Assembly: GCA_001599815.1 (NCBI GenBank)
Contig: BCIA01000001.1
Span: forward strand, 7,190,641-7,254,640
Direction: 5' to 3'
Source: Furcasterigmium furcatum
Lineage: Eukaryota > Ascomycota > Sordariomycetes > Glomerellales > Plectosphaerellaceae
DNA: 64,000 nucleotides
Positions 44,660 to 55,638 of this stretch are shown here, one piece after another. The position numbers were made by a program, and so were the translations under genes. Below the pieces are notes generated by a model, which worked only from the letters and a program-made list of their open reading frames with translations, did no database searches and was not told the origin of the DNA. Numbering within the stretch: position 1 is the stretch's first letter; every line of letters starts with the position of its first letter.

Positions 44660-46653
44660 ATGGCGCCCGCGACTCTCCTGCACAACGCACTCGCCTCCCG
44701 CGAGCTGCACGCCGTAGAGCCATTAGCCGGTGTCATCTTAAGTGTCATCATCTGTCTTGCCTCCATCACTGTCATCTCTGGATTCCTCAGTATGTCCTTC
44801 CGGCCGCGGCCAACAATGTCACTTCACTTCTGACCCCTCCTAGCTCAGAGAGTCCTCGCCACCAAGACCTGGAAACGACTCCCGCTCGTTGTATGGCGTA
44901 AGTCAGAGCACTTGCCACCCACGTAACCCATTGTTGACAGCCATCAGTCGTCTATTTCATATACGTCGACTCCTACCTCTTCGTTTTCGTCACCGCCATC
45001 CTGCAGTTTGGACTGGGTGTCAATACCAGCGTCCATATCTGTGATGGAGCCATCCTTCTGTGCCTGGTCTGCTATGTTACCACAAAGGTGAGATCTCTAT
45101 TCGAACGTCAATCTGAAGAGAAGAACATCGTTGCTGACCTCGTCCTAGATTGTAAGCCTCGAGACCTGCACCACTCTGATTAACAACAAACTAACAACAG
45201 CAGTTGATCTATCTCTTCTTGGTAGAACGAGCAGTACGTTCGACAGCATCCCGGGACTACGGAAAGGACCGACTAACAAACAACAGCACATCATCCGCGG
45301 AACGACGAAACACCGACTCAAGTCAAAATTGTACATCTTCAACTCATTCTGCATGCTCGGCATCTACATCGTCATCGCCATCCTGAACTTCGTCTTGTAA
45401 GATTTTCCCAAGCCCCTCGAACCCTTCCTGACGCGAGACTTACTTGGCTTGCAGCCGAATCACTCGCCTCGAGAGCGGCCTCTGCATCATCGGAATGCAG
45501 AAGATTTCCATGATCCCGCTCATCTCCTTCGATGCCGTCGTCAACGTCTACCTCACCATCCTCTTCCTCATCCCCTTGAAGAGTGAGACCTCCTTTCAGC
45601 CATCCATCATGGGAATTTCCCCCCACTGACTGCTGCAGACCTCTACTCCTTCAAGAACCTTCCCCGGACGGCTGCCAACAAAAACCTCCGAACCCTGGCT
45701 CTGCGCACTTTTATCGGCACCCTCTGCACCTTGACGAGTAGCGTAGTGTAAGCTCGCCCCAGCCCTTTCTGGAAGAAACCCTGCTCACACAGCCAGAAAC
45801 CTCACTGTCCTCATGGTACTGAACGGCGAACCCGGCTGGGTCTGCCTAATGTGCTGCAACCTCGACAGTGAGCCTCCCCTATATTTCTGTTCCCAAGCCA
45901 CCACCACTTACACTTACCGCAGTCCTCTTCTCCGCTGCCGTCGTTCAGTGGGTCACTTCCAAGGACCACGCCGGCAGCTTCTCCCAGAACGACACCAATC
46001 CTTCCCACCGTGGCACCGATATCAACCTCAGCCATCCCCGCGACCATCCCCACGACGGTTCCCACCCCCGGCAGCACAGCCTCCAGAAGGGTTTCGTCAA
46101 CGATGGGACCGTCGACCCCGTGGACTTTGGGTCACCCACCAAGGGGTACGTCAGCAGCAGGTCCGAGGATTTCGGAGAGATCAAGGATGACCTTGAGGAT
46201 GGACAGCGCCGCCCTTCAAGCCAAAAGAGGGTGCTTGACGACATGGGTGACATTGCCATGGAAGGGTCGATGAACTCGAGCCGCGGGTCGCAGGGTGACG
46301 ATGGAGGGTACAAGCCCAACGGGGGTATGGGACCTTCCGCTTCGACCACCATCACGGGGAAGAGTATACTGCTGCACCCGCTGCACCCCATGAGCCACGG
46401 GGCGAGGCAAGAGGAACACGGCGGGGACGTGCCCAGCGGTGTGGTGGTCACGACGACAATCAGCAGGGAATCCCGCCCCGGGGCCGCAGTGTTGGCAGAG
46501 ACTGGTGAGGGCTCCTCGGAAGACAGCGAGCGGAGGGGCAGGATGCGGCCGAATAACGGACGCCGCCCGGACGCCGCCGGTGTCTTCGGGGACGGGGCGT
46601 ACATGACATATGCTAGGACGGAGATCACGGGAGGCAGGCAGCAGGGCCACTAA
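44660..46653 (+). CDS. Seven-transmembrane receptor-like protein
   Basis: Ten exons: 44660-44789, 44844-44897, 44948-45087, 45149-45151, 45204-45233, 45287-45396, 45455-45582, 45639-45747, 45797-45867, 45923-46653; 501 residues. All junctions have GT-AG ends, and phases fit throughout. The fourth exon is just ATT. Seven hydrophobic segments are visible at about residues 21-43, 60-82, 92-120, 135-156, 178-198, 218-243 and 251-272, with a short N-terminus and a long hydrophilic C-tail rich in His, Ser and Gly. Recognisable blocks include HICDGAILLCLVCYVTTK, VERAHIIRGTTKHRLKSKLY and ISMIPLISFDAVVNVYLTIL. The topology is GPCR-like, and similar proteins are conserved in filamentous fungi under the label integral membrane protein. 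A ligand or G-protein coupling cannot be inferred. Gene structure is far more fragmented than in its neighbours. Confidence 0.8.
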
Positions 46654-47917
46654 TGGTGCTGGCGGGCGAGACTTGCTGCTGCTATTGTTGATGTTGGACT
46701 AACTGGTGCTTGGTTTCCGGAGCTGGGTGTTCTACTACATACATAGACGGGGCAGACATTGGGAGCGACTTTGCAACGGGCTTTTAGGCCTGGGCCCGGG
46801 AGACGGGGCCGCATGTTGGATATACCCAGGGTCGCTGCTTGAATATCATTATGGTTGAGATGAGACTTGAGTCGATGGTGTCGTCTCGAGGTGGGAGACG
46901 GAGATGCTGACATGCTATCTCGGGAGATGACCGAGGAGACAGTTTTCTCGCAATTAATGGCTTTGGGGAGGTTCTGCTTCTTTCGAGTTGAGAAAAGACA
47001 GTCTGTCAGGGTGAAAATCGATCCCCGAGCGCCTCTGATACATCAACACCAAGCCCCAATTCACCTCCGGTCAACCATCACGATGCCCTCCCCTCCTCCA
47101 CTGACCCAATCTGCCGGGTCTGCATCGACCTCATCTCGCCTCAGCCCTACAACTCCCTCCCATCCGCAGCGTCAATCTCCCGCCGCCAGCGGAAATTTGA
47201 CCCCTCCGCCACATGCATCGCGAAATTGCGATCCACGATAGCCTCCCGCCCGCGCGGTCAGACCCCTGCCAGCGTCCCCTTGGCGCGGATCGCTACCAGG
47301 GGACGCTGCACCGATTGCCATGCGACCGCCAGCGGCAGGGCCCGAGATGGCGTCCTGCGGGGGAAATGAGCATCACCCACCCTGCAGATGATGGGAAAAG
47401 CTTAAGCTTAGCTCGCCTGTCACGACGACGACCTCACTTCATGTCTTGATATGGTGTCGCGTGGCTGGCTGAGACATCACCTTCAGGCATGCGCTGCTGC
47501 AGATTCTTAATGAGGAATGAACGTTGGCATTTCTTTGCTTCATAATCGTGGAACAATGGCTTTGTAGCCTTTGTGTGTTCATGTCCTTACGGGGCTCGTG
47601 CCAGAGCCCCCTTGTCCTGTATCCTTTGTACCGTTTTGCCCTCTATGTCCATTGTCCGTGAAGCCGTAAATGTCTCCCAAACACCTGTTTCCGGGGGTAT
47701 ACCGAGAAATTGAGTCCCTAGAGATAGCCCCCTTCCCTTCGTTGAAATCATCCAGTGGGGAAAGGGGAAGTGAATCCAGCGAATGAAGCCCTCCGGATGC
47801 AGATGAGAATGAAAAATGAAGGTATGTGCAAGAAGTGAAAGGTTTGTCAGCGCTATCCGTGAAGATTCCATGTACCACGAAGAAAGATGTGTACAAGAAA
47901 GATCGGGGCTGTCGCGC
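46654..47917. other. Convergent intergenic region with a hairpin
   Basis: 1.26 kb between the stop codons of the seven-TM gene (+) and the GH128 gene (-). No gene is supported. It contains the 11-bp inverted repeat listed separately. Confidence 0.45.
47264..47340. repeat. Nested inverted repeat
   Basis: An inner pair CAGCGTCCCCT (47270-47280) / AGGGGACGCTG (47298-47308) with a 17-nt loop is flanked by an outer pair CCCTGCC (47264-47270) / GGCAGGG (47334-47340). It lies in the region between convergent genes, where a structured 3' end or an isolated element is possible. Confidence 0.65.
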
Positions 47918-49036
47918 TTAGGCCAGGTAGGCCTCACCGGCAGCGGACAGGCCGTTGCCAGAGGTGAGCTTGCCATCGGCAACCATGAAGTAGGAGTAGC
48001 GCTCGAGCTCGGGGAGGTTGTCGAGCTTGGTCAGGACATCGCCGAGCCACTGCGCGGCCTCGGAGGGCGAGGCCTCAGCGCCGCTGTCGCCCAGGGGAGC
48101 GAACTCGGTGAGCCAGACGGGCTTGCCGCCGCAGATCTTGGAAGCCTCCTTGATGTGGTCGTACAGGGTCTCGGCGGCGTTGAGGGGCGAGTACCAGTGG
48201 ACGTTGCAGAAGTCGAACTTGCATCCCTTGGACTCGCAGGCCTGAACCCAGTCCTGGAGCCAGTCGAGACCCTGGCCGGGAATGTTGCTGTTGCTGACGG
48301 AAGGAGCACCGATCTGAGCCTTGTCGGCGTAGCCGTTCATGTACTGGACGTGGGCATCAGCAGCGGAAGCGGCGTCCATGTTGCACTGAGAAGCAATGTC
48401 ACACTCGTTGAAGGAGAGGAGGTGAGTGGTGCCGGCAGCCAGGGCGCTGTCAGCGTTCTCGTTCCAGCGGCTGGTGTGGATGTCGATGGGTCCCCAGAGA
48501 GTAGGAACGAACTCGATGCTGTTGTCGAGACCGTTGCGGCTCGAGTCCCAGTTCCAGGCCCAGTTAATCTTGTCAGAGCTGGTGAAGGGGGCCGTAAGAT
48601 CGGCCTTGTTGAAGGCGAGACCACGCTTGCCGCCAGCGGGAGCACCACCGGAGGGCTTGGGGGCCGAGTCGCCACCAGAGTTGTCATTCTCAGACTTGTT
48701 CTCAGCCTCGTTTGCGGGAGCAGGGGCAGGAGCAGGAGCGGGGGCAGGGGCGGGCTCGGGAGCAGGCTCAGGGGCAGGCTCAGGAGCAGGCTCGGGCTGA
48801 GACTCAATCTTCTCGGCCTCAGGGGTGGGAGCAAGGGCGACGAAGGTCTCGAGAGTGGTCTGAGGGGCGGGCTCCTGGCCGGCATAGGCGGTGACGGTCA
48901 CCCACTCGGTAACATAGTGAGTGCGGGTGTGGACACGACCATGGCGCCTCTCCTCGAGGCGGTTGATGTTGAAGGCGGCAACGTCCTTGGCCAGGGCAAA
49001 GGCGGCCAGAGCGGTGATGAGCTGCTTGGTGAACAT
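47918..49036 (-). CDS. Secreted GH128 glucanase (Asl1-like)
   Basis: An intronless frame of 372 residues on the minus strand. A signal peptide covers about 1-21. A spacer with a PEPAP-type repeat occupies about 81-108, and a Lys-Arg pair at 137-138 just before the catalytic domain looks like a Kex2 cleavage site. The domain (about 139-372) is a GH128 beta-1,3-glucanase: RGLAFNKADLT, WAWNWDS, EFVPTLWG, LLSFNECD with the acid/base Glu211, CNVHWYSP, and KPVWLTEFAPLGDS with the nucleophile Glu311. This catalytic core is also called Asl1_glyco_hydro. The enzyme would act on fungal cell-wall beta-1,3-glucan at the wall or outside the cell, in remodelling and not necessarily in plant degradation. 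Family and catalytic pair are well supported; exact substrate is inferred. Confidence 0.92.
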   Translation of the reverse strand: MFTKQLITALAAFALAKDVAAFNINRLEERRHGRVHTRTHYVTEWVTVTAYAGQEPAPQTTLETFVALAPTPEAEKIESQPEPAPEPAPEPAPEPAPAPAPAPAPAPANEAENKSENDNSGGDSAPKPSGGAPAGGKRGLAFNKADLTAPFTSSDKINWAWNWDSSRNGLDNSIEFVPTLWGPIDIHTSRWNENADSALAAGTTHLLSFNECDIASQCNMDAASAADAHVQYMNGYADKAQIGAPSVSNSNIPGQGLDWLQDWVQACESKGCKFDFCNVHWYSPLNAAETLYDHIKEASKICGGKPVWLTEFAPLGDSGAEASPSEAAQWLGDVLTKLDNLPELERYSYFMVADGKLTSGNGLSAAGEAYLA

Positions 49037-52000
49037 TTTGAATGTTGTTTTGGTTGATCAAGATTTTTCTGAGTGTGAAGATCTGAGCTGTCGAAGTGGA
49101 CCGTTGATATATCTTTCTTGCAAAGTAAGATCGAGTCCTGGTGGCTTGCACAACGGGATTGTCTTGGTCAAAGGATACCGTCGAGGTGAATGGTGGTTCC
49201 AAAGGATGGTGAGTGTATCGCCGGATACACAAAGAAGGAAGTAGAGCTGTGGGTGGTGCCGGTCTGTCAAAGACGCGTAAGGAGAGTGATGCTGCAGTGG
49301 TTGTGGGTGACTGGGCAAGACAAGAACTGCTGCTTGGGGGTCGAAGCTCGCGACCTGGGGAAAGGAATGAATTGGTGGAAAGGAAGGTGTGACGGTGGTG
49401 GGAGAGAGAAATCCGAAACAGAGGAGTCCCGGGGGAGAGGACAAGATATATCGACAACACCTCACCGTCCGTCGGGGAAAAAAGAACGCGGGAAAGGGCC
49501 TGTGACAGAGCAGACCCGAGCTGGTTCCTGGTAGGGGTGGACCGATATCAGGTGAAGTTGGGCCCAGCGGCGGGATGAACCTGTCGGGAAGGCGCCTCTG
49601 TTGGTGGTGTGAGTGGGGATGATGCAGGGGGTTGCGCTTGCCTTGTTCCTTTTTCCCTGTCCCGACTCTGTCCAGAACGCTGCTAGCACGGAAGGAGCTG
49701 CTGTCAGACACGGCAAACGGGCAGGGACAGGCCGGGTTGGTACAGTGCCTGGGACTCATGCCCATCTTGGGCAGTCCGGGCAGGTACCTTCCCGACTGAC
49801 CGCGGGTGACGCAGGTACGCAAGTCAGGACGAACTCTTGATCCCCTCCGACTCCTCCACGTCACACCACCCGCACCTTGGCAGGCAGTGCGTTGTTTGCT
49901 TGTGGACGCCCAGCAATCCTGCCACGTTGCCGCTGGCCCCTCTCATCAGACAGACTGACAAAAGCACCGTTGTCCCTGAGGCCACGGCGCAATCATCTGT
50001 CGTGCCATTGCCGCCTGGCAGGTTAGTCGAAGCGCCCAACGAACCTGCGACGCACCAGACGGCCAGCCAGGAAACAGTTCATGGCCCGAATACCGCCGGC
50101 CGCGCTGGAGAACCAATGGCTCTTCCCAGCCCACGGCGAAGAAACGACCGTCACATCCACCCACCGGCTGTCGTATCCGGTGCCGCGATTCGAAGTTGCA
50201 CTTGTACACGTACACCTACAAGTACCTGGACGCTTTACAACGTCCTCGTACTTACATCCAGTACACACGAACCCGGAAAAGGAACCTGCTGCCCCTTCTG
50301 GCTAAAACCCGCAACCACTGCCACGCAGCGTGGTCGGCGTCCCCGCTTGGTATGTTCAGTCCGACGAGAAGGGCCGTCAAAGTCCCCATCCTTCCAGTTC
50401 TAGACCTTCCTCCGTCTAGTGGGACTATATGCGCCGAAAGTCCACCCATGGCCTCCGGACAGATATGGCGACCTGACCAACTGACGAGGTGGTCGCCCCA
50501 GTGGACGGATCTTAATCGACGAGTCTAAACCTGCTCCTAGCCCCTCCCGAGCCCACGTTTCACCGGCCGCCGACTTCAACCCCTGGCGCTTTCTACCCCT
50601 GACTAGCGCCCCGGACCCTCACAACGCTGCCGACGGTTGGAGTGTTTCCCCTGGGGCCATTCCGCTTATCGCCTAGTGCTCGACATTGAAACCCCGGTAC
50701 GCGCCTTAAGCGAAATGAGCACCCGCCGCCTCGGGGCCTGACTTCCTCGCCAAGTCAAGCCACTTGTGGCCACCTCGCCGGCAGAACCTTGCAGAAACAC
50801 GCAAGTGAAAAAAAGACTCACGAAAATCCCTGTGTCGAGCATGCGGCACCGTCTTGTCACTGTGAATCCAGAACCTGAGCCAAGTCTGCTCTTGTGGTCT
50901 TGGGAGCGACGATCCATTGGGGTGTGCCACCCACTCGGATGCCCGCCACAAGCTCGAGGCGGTTGCAGCCTGGTTTCTTGGTCCTGGGGCAATGGGGCTT
51001 CGTGCCGAAAGCTTGCTCTCGAGTTGCTGCTGGCAGGATCTTGCACCGGAAGAGAGCCGGAGGTCCGATGTATGGTAGGTACTTCGCCCAGCCCCGGGAT
51101 TCGCGAGTACCCAAGCCTCCGCCCCACGAGCGACTTGCGATACGAAGAGAACTACATGGATCAAGACCATATGAACATGGACCGATGGTACCTCGGAATG
51201 GATGGCCAAATGTGTCTGTCGTCTGGCTGGTGGCTGGGTGGTTTCGCACAGCCGAGCAGCACAGGTCCGCGATGCGGTTTTCAGGTGACGAATACACAAC
51301 TTTCGACCGCGACCAGACCTGATCGACGCGCAACTCCGCTTCTCGGCATACGCAGCTCAAGACTTTGAACGAGTCACCAAGGCCCGCCTGCCCACACTGG
51401 CTGAAGAGTTTGAGTTTTCAGTTCACTGATGAGGGTGGCTTCGGGTGGTGGTTGGGTTTTGCTCCCGATCGGCCTTGGGGAGGAGGGGTGTGTTCTTATT
51501 GACATGTCGTTGAATGGACGCAGACTGACCTCAACGTTGCAGGATACCGGTTTGACGGGCATACCTGTTCCGGCCTTGTGGCGTTACTCAGTTCAGCTAC
51601 TAACGCCATGTCCAAACACACCGGGACATCGTTTCCCATCGATGCCCTATAGCACTCGCGGTCCTACTCAGTCATTACAATCTAGGTGCCACCACCCGTG
51701 AGCGAGGGCATGCTGTGCAATGAGTCCGGGGCAGCGGTCTCGGAATGCAGCTCGGCGGGTTGCAGAGTGAGTGAGCGGGTGACGATGGCACATATCTGCT
51801 GTGTTATAAGTAGATGGCCTAACGGCGCGTCATTGCCCATTCGCATCCCCGAGGCGAAATCCCCCGAATCGACCAGGCCAGCGAAACTACGAGCCTCTCT
51901 AGGACTGACCATTTTGCGATATATCAGCGCATGTAGGACTGATTGCAGGACGTCACTTTGGGTTGGGACGAACGGCTGGCCGCAACTGCTAACACCTGTC

Positions 52001-52795
52001 ACGCTAAACTCGCTGCGACAGTACGGGAGTGACAATGGGTTCCAGGTCCCTCTCTCAAATGGCCGCTGATAGCGACCGTTGGCGAAAGCTAAGCTTGCCC
52101 ACGAGCGCCCGATGCACGCAAGCCTTCAGGGCTACCGGTGTCGGGCATGGGACCTCTTCAGTGAGGCTCTCGGGTACCTCATCCACTGGTCTGTGGGCTC
52201 TTCTCAAGGTTGCTTGCTGCCTGTCAGGTGGATGACGATTGGTGAGTCGGGTGTGTTGAAGATTGGCGCGGTGGCTCAGCATCATTTCGAGGCCATCAAC
52301 AAAGTAAGTCATCGGGCACCATCTGACCGCGACGCCCGGAGATGACCGGATCAACGCCCATGACGAAAGCGTCGACGCCCATGATTGTGCATGCGGCAAG
52401 GCTCCCGCGCTCGAGGGCATTGCCATAGGGCGACCAAAGACAATGGCGTGTGCTGTAGCGCCCCCTGTCGATAGTAACTTGGCCAATCAAGCCGGCCAGT
52501 GTAGGACACAACGGCGCATCAATGGCCCGCGCACTGCCACCATGACAGAGGATCGACTGCCTCCACGTGATTCTGTCCCGGTCACAGAGACAGAGAGTCC
52601 TAGAGGAGCGGCCTGGTGCCGTTGTGAAGCAATCAATGCAAGTTCATCTTCACCTCCGATTCATCCCCCGCCGCCCTGACTCCAACTTACATAACAGCGG
52701 CGTAGCCTCCGAGAAAGTCGCTTCGTGAGCATCTTGCTTTGCTCATCCCTCTCCCCGCATTTGACATGAAGCAGTGAAGGTGACCACCGCCCACA
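49037..52795. other. 3.8-kb divergent intergenic region, no gene seen
   Basis: Between the GH128 start (-) and the Zn2Cys6 start (+), so it holds both promoters. A 268-codon minus-strand frame immediately upstream of GH128 (49058-49864) and paired frames on both strands at 50.7-51.4 kb have no domain content. Nothing is called. Confidence 0.45.
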
Positions 52796-54332
52796 ATGGA
52801 TGTCACTCGACAAGCCCCGACCCTGTTGCCCATGCCTGTTTCGCCGGGGGACTTTGACTACAACACGTTCCTCCAGGACGACGGGCTGGGATTCAACGCA
52901 GAGGATGCTTACTCAAGCGCAACACTGTCAGACTCCGGTCCCGGGCAGGGGCCTTCCCCTCTTGACGATCCGCCGTCGGCACAGAGCTCGGGCAGCGGCG
53001 AGCTGGTTCAGACTACTTCCCAGGCCCAGAAGCAGAGGCTGGAGAGGAGGGGCCATACCAAGAGCAGGCGAGGCTGCTTCAACTGCAAACGCAGACGTAT
53101 CAAGGTACATACCGATCATCTCTAGTCACTCGAGCCGCAGTAACTCACATTCGCTCGCCAGTGTCAAGAAACGCACCCGGCCTGCGGGCATTGTCTCAAG
53201 ACGGGCCTCAAGTGCGAGTATCCCACGGCTCCCCAGATCGTCCACCAGCCGCATCATCAGATCCCGCTTTTCAGCTTGCAGGACATGCGGTTCTTCCAGC
53301 ACTTCTTGATCCAATGCTACCCACATCATCCCATCGGGAACGAGAACATCTGGACGCACGAAGTGCCGTGCCTCTCGCAAACAGTGAGTCCAACCGCGTC
53401 GTCTTTTTCCGGGTGACGGTGCAGCTTGGCTGATTGCCCAGAACGAATTCCTGATGCATGCGATCCTGGGCTTGGCCGCGTGTGATCTGGCGTCCAAGGA
53501 CCCGTCTCTGATGGAGTTCGCGGTGGCGCATCGGATGAAGGCCATCAGGTCGATCAAGAAGGCACTGGGAGAGATCCCGAAGCGCAGCACGACCCACGAG
53601 GAGGCAAATGCCCTGATCGCCACATGCTTCGCGCTCACTTTCCAGTCCGTCTCGTTCGACGACGGCATGATCGAGTTCATGGTGTTCATCCGGGGGATCA
53701 TCATCGTGGGCATGCAGATGTTCATGAAGGGCCTTCCGCCTATTTTCGTGAACATCCTGGGCAACGACACGAGCAACGTGCTGCAGCCGTACATGTACGA
53801 CCTGCCCGTGATCCAGAAAGAATGGACGGACGCAGCGGTCATGTCGATTGAGAGTCTCCGGCCGCTGTGCCGCAGCGACGTCGAGATCGAGTATCACGAG
53901 AAGTTGATGGAGATGGCCCAGCCTCTGTACACGTCGTCATGGGACGGTGAGCCGCCACCCTTTCCCCCCATTCTGGCTGATGCTGACGTGCAACGAACAG
54001 CCTACAAGGGGCTCCAGAAGCAGTATGGGTGGTGGATCATGCTGCCGCACGAGAAGTTCCAGCGGCTCATCGACCTGGACAACCAGACAATGATCGTTCT
54101 CGCGACGCACTGGATCGCGCTGAAGCAGATTATGGCGACAATCACGGAACACGAGGGAGATGCCGCGACGAAGAAGCCGCCGCCCAGGGACGGGACCGAG
54201 CCGGGCATGGCCCGGTGGCTGCGATTCCTGAACGCAAAGGTCGACTTTGAGCATACCCTGTACAACGCATGGCCGCTCTGGGTGCAGGAGCGGCTGGATC
54301 AGGATCTCAAGTTCTTCGGGAAGACTTGCTGA
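52796..54332 (+). CDS. Zn2Cys6 transcription factor (UPC2-like organisation)
   Basis: Four exons (52796-53104, 53162-53383, 53442-53946, 54001-54332) encode 455 residues. The binuclear zinc cluster starts near residue 94 (RRGCFNCKRRRIK) and is split by the first intron after Lys103, continuing CQETHPACGHCLKTGLKC; spacing is C-x2-C-x6-C-x6-C-x2-C-x6-C. A basic stretch and Ser-rich N-terminus precede it. The rest (about 170-455) is mostly helical, including FLMHAILGLAACDLASKDP, which is characteristic of the fungal transcription-factor domain in UPC2/ECM22-like sterol and secondary-metabolism regulators. Regulatory targets are unknown. The third intron (53947-54000) is 54 nt, in frame and stop-free, but has a proper donor GTGAGC, branch GCTGACG and acceptor ACAG; retention would add 18 Pro-rich residues. 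Confidence 0.88.
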
Positions 54333-55638
54333 TGGCTTTTCAGAAAGGAAAGAAGATGTTTCTGGGATCGGGAGTTTGGAGACGGGACGAGCCTGGCGTT
54401 TGGCTTGACAGCGAGACTTGGCCGAGAGATCTGGCCGGCGAGACGATTGATCTTCTTGATTTGCTTGTATATTTATATTCGTCTTTCTCTCTTCTATCTT
54501 CCATGAACACTGCTCAGTCAATACTCTGATACTCCCAGAGAATGGTGATTTCACCGATGATTCTGCAACGACATCCAAGGCCATAACCTCAGCCGGGCAA
54601 CTAACTGAACAACGTTTCCAGCTTCTGCAACACAAGTATGACGTCGCCGGCGCCGTTACGTCGGTGACGGATCTACAGATCACCCTGCACCGGCGCGCCG
54701 GACAGTAAGACTATTGGCACATCCGGCTGCTGATCCCCCCGATCCCGGGTTCCGTATTGAACATCACTCTCAGAGTCGCCCGACTGACCAGGCATCAGGC
54801 AGCCGTCAATCTCGAGAGTCAGTCGGTCGGATATCAGACTCGGCGCGGCGCCAAGGCGGATGTCCAGGCGTTCTCCCCCATGCACTGCATTCCTTGCCCT
54901 GGGCGCGTCATACGCCTGACTTGGGACGCGGCCTTCTCGAAGGTTTCCTGGCACAGCCTCCTCAAATCGGCATCGGGGCGAGCGAGACTTTGTCGCGAGA
55001 CAAGATCGCGGGATGTGATTCGACAGGACGGACCAAGACGGCAGTGAATTGAAGGGTGGAGCCTGGAGAATGCGCGATGTGATTGGATCGCGTTCCTCGC
55101 TTTCTCCTAGCAGAGCGAGGTGGGGCGTTTGGGGGTGCTGATCATTTGGGCTAAGCTTTTCGGACTCTGGTTCCTCTTTGGACCGACTGAGCGCTCGCGA
55201 GAAGCAAGTCGCGGCGGAGCCCGAGGACGGCTGTGGCTAGTCTAGCGCTCCGTGCGCACGCTGAGCCTCTTCGTCTCCTCGACATGCACCGTAGGGCTGG
55301 TCCATGGGCACTCTCTTTCGCACACGGAGCCAATGATAGGTCCTGTAGGATCTCCAATCGTATTCCTCGCGCTTTTAAGGGTGGCTTTGGGATGGGATGA
55401 CCGGGGCCGGCGCGCTCGCATTCACAGGGATGCATGAGCGAGATGCTTCGAAGTGTATGTCCATGATGTATCATTCGAGACTCGGGAGAGGGGAAATGTT
55501 ACATATAAGACGCCGTTGGGCCTCCCATCCCGTCCTTGAACTTTCTTTAACAGACAACAAGACCAACAACAACAAACATTGGATCCTGACAAGACTCGGT
55601 TTCCAACTCAACGATACCCAAAGCTGCCTACCCAGAAG
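54333..55638. promoter_or_regulatory. Intergenic region with the promoter of the 412-aa gene
   Basis: 1.3 kb. A TATA-like TATAAG at 55504-55509 lies about 130 bp before the ATG at 55639. No gene is supported in the rest; short frames on both strands overlap. Confidence 0.45.

Noticed and set aside
49058..49864. A 268-codon minus-strand frame upstream of GH128
   Set aside because: It is Pro/Ser/His-rich without any domain and directly abuts the GH128 start, so it is better read as 5' UTR and promoter.
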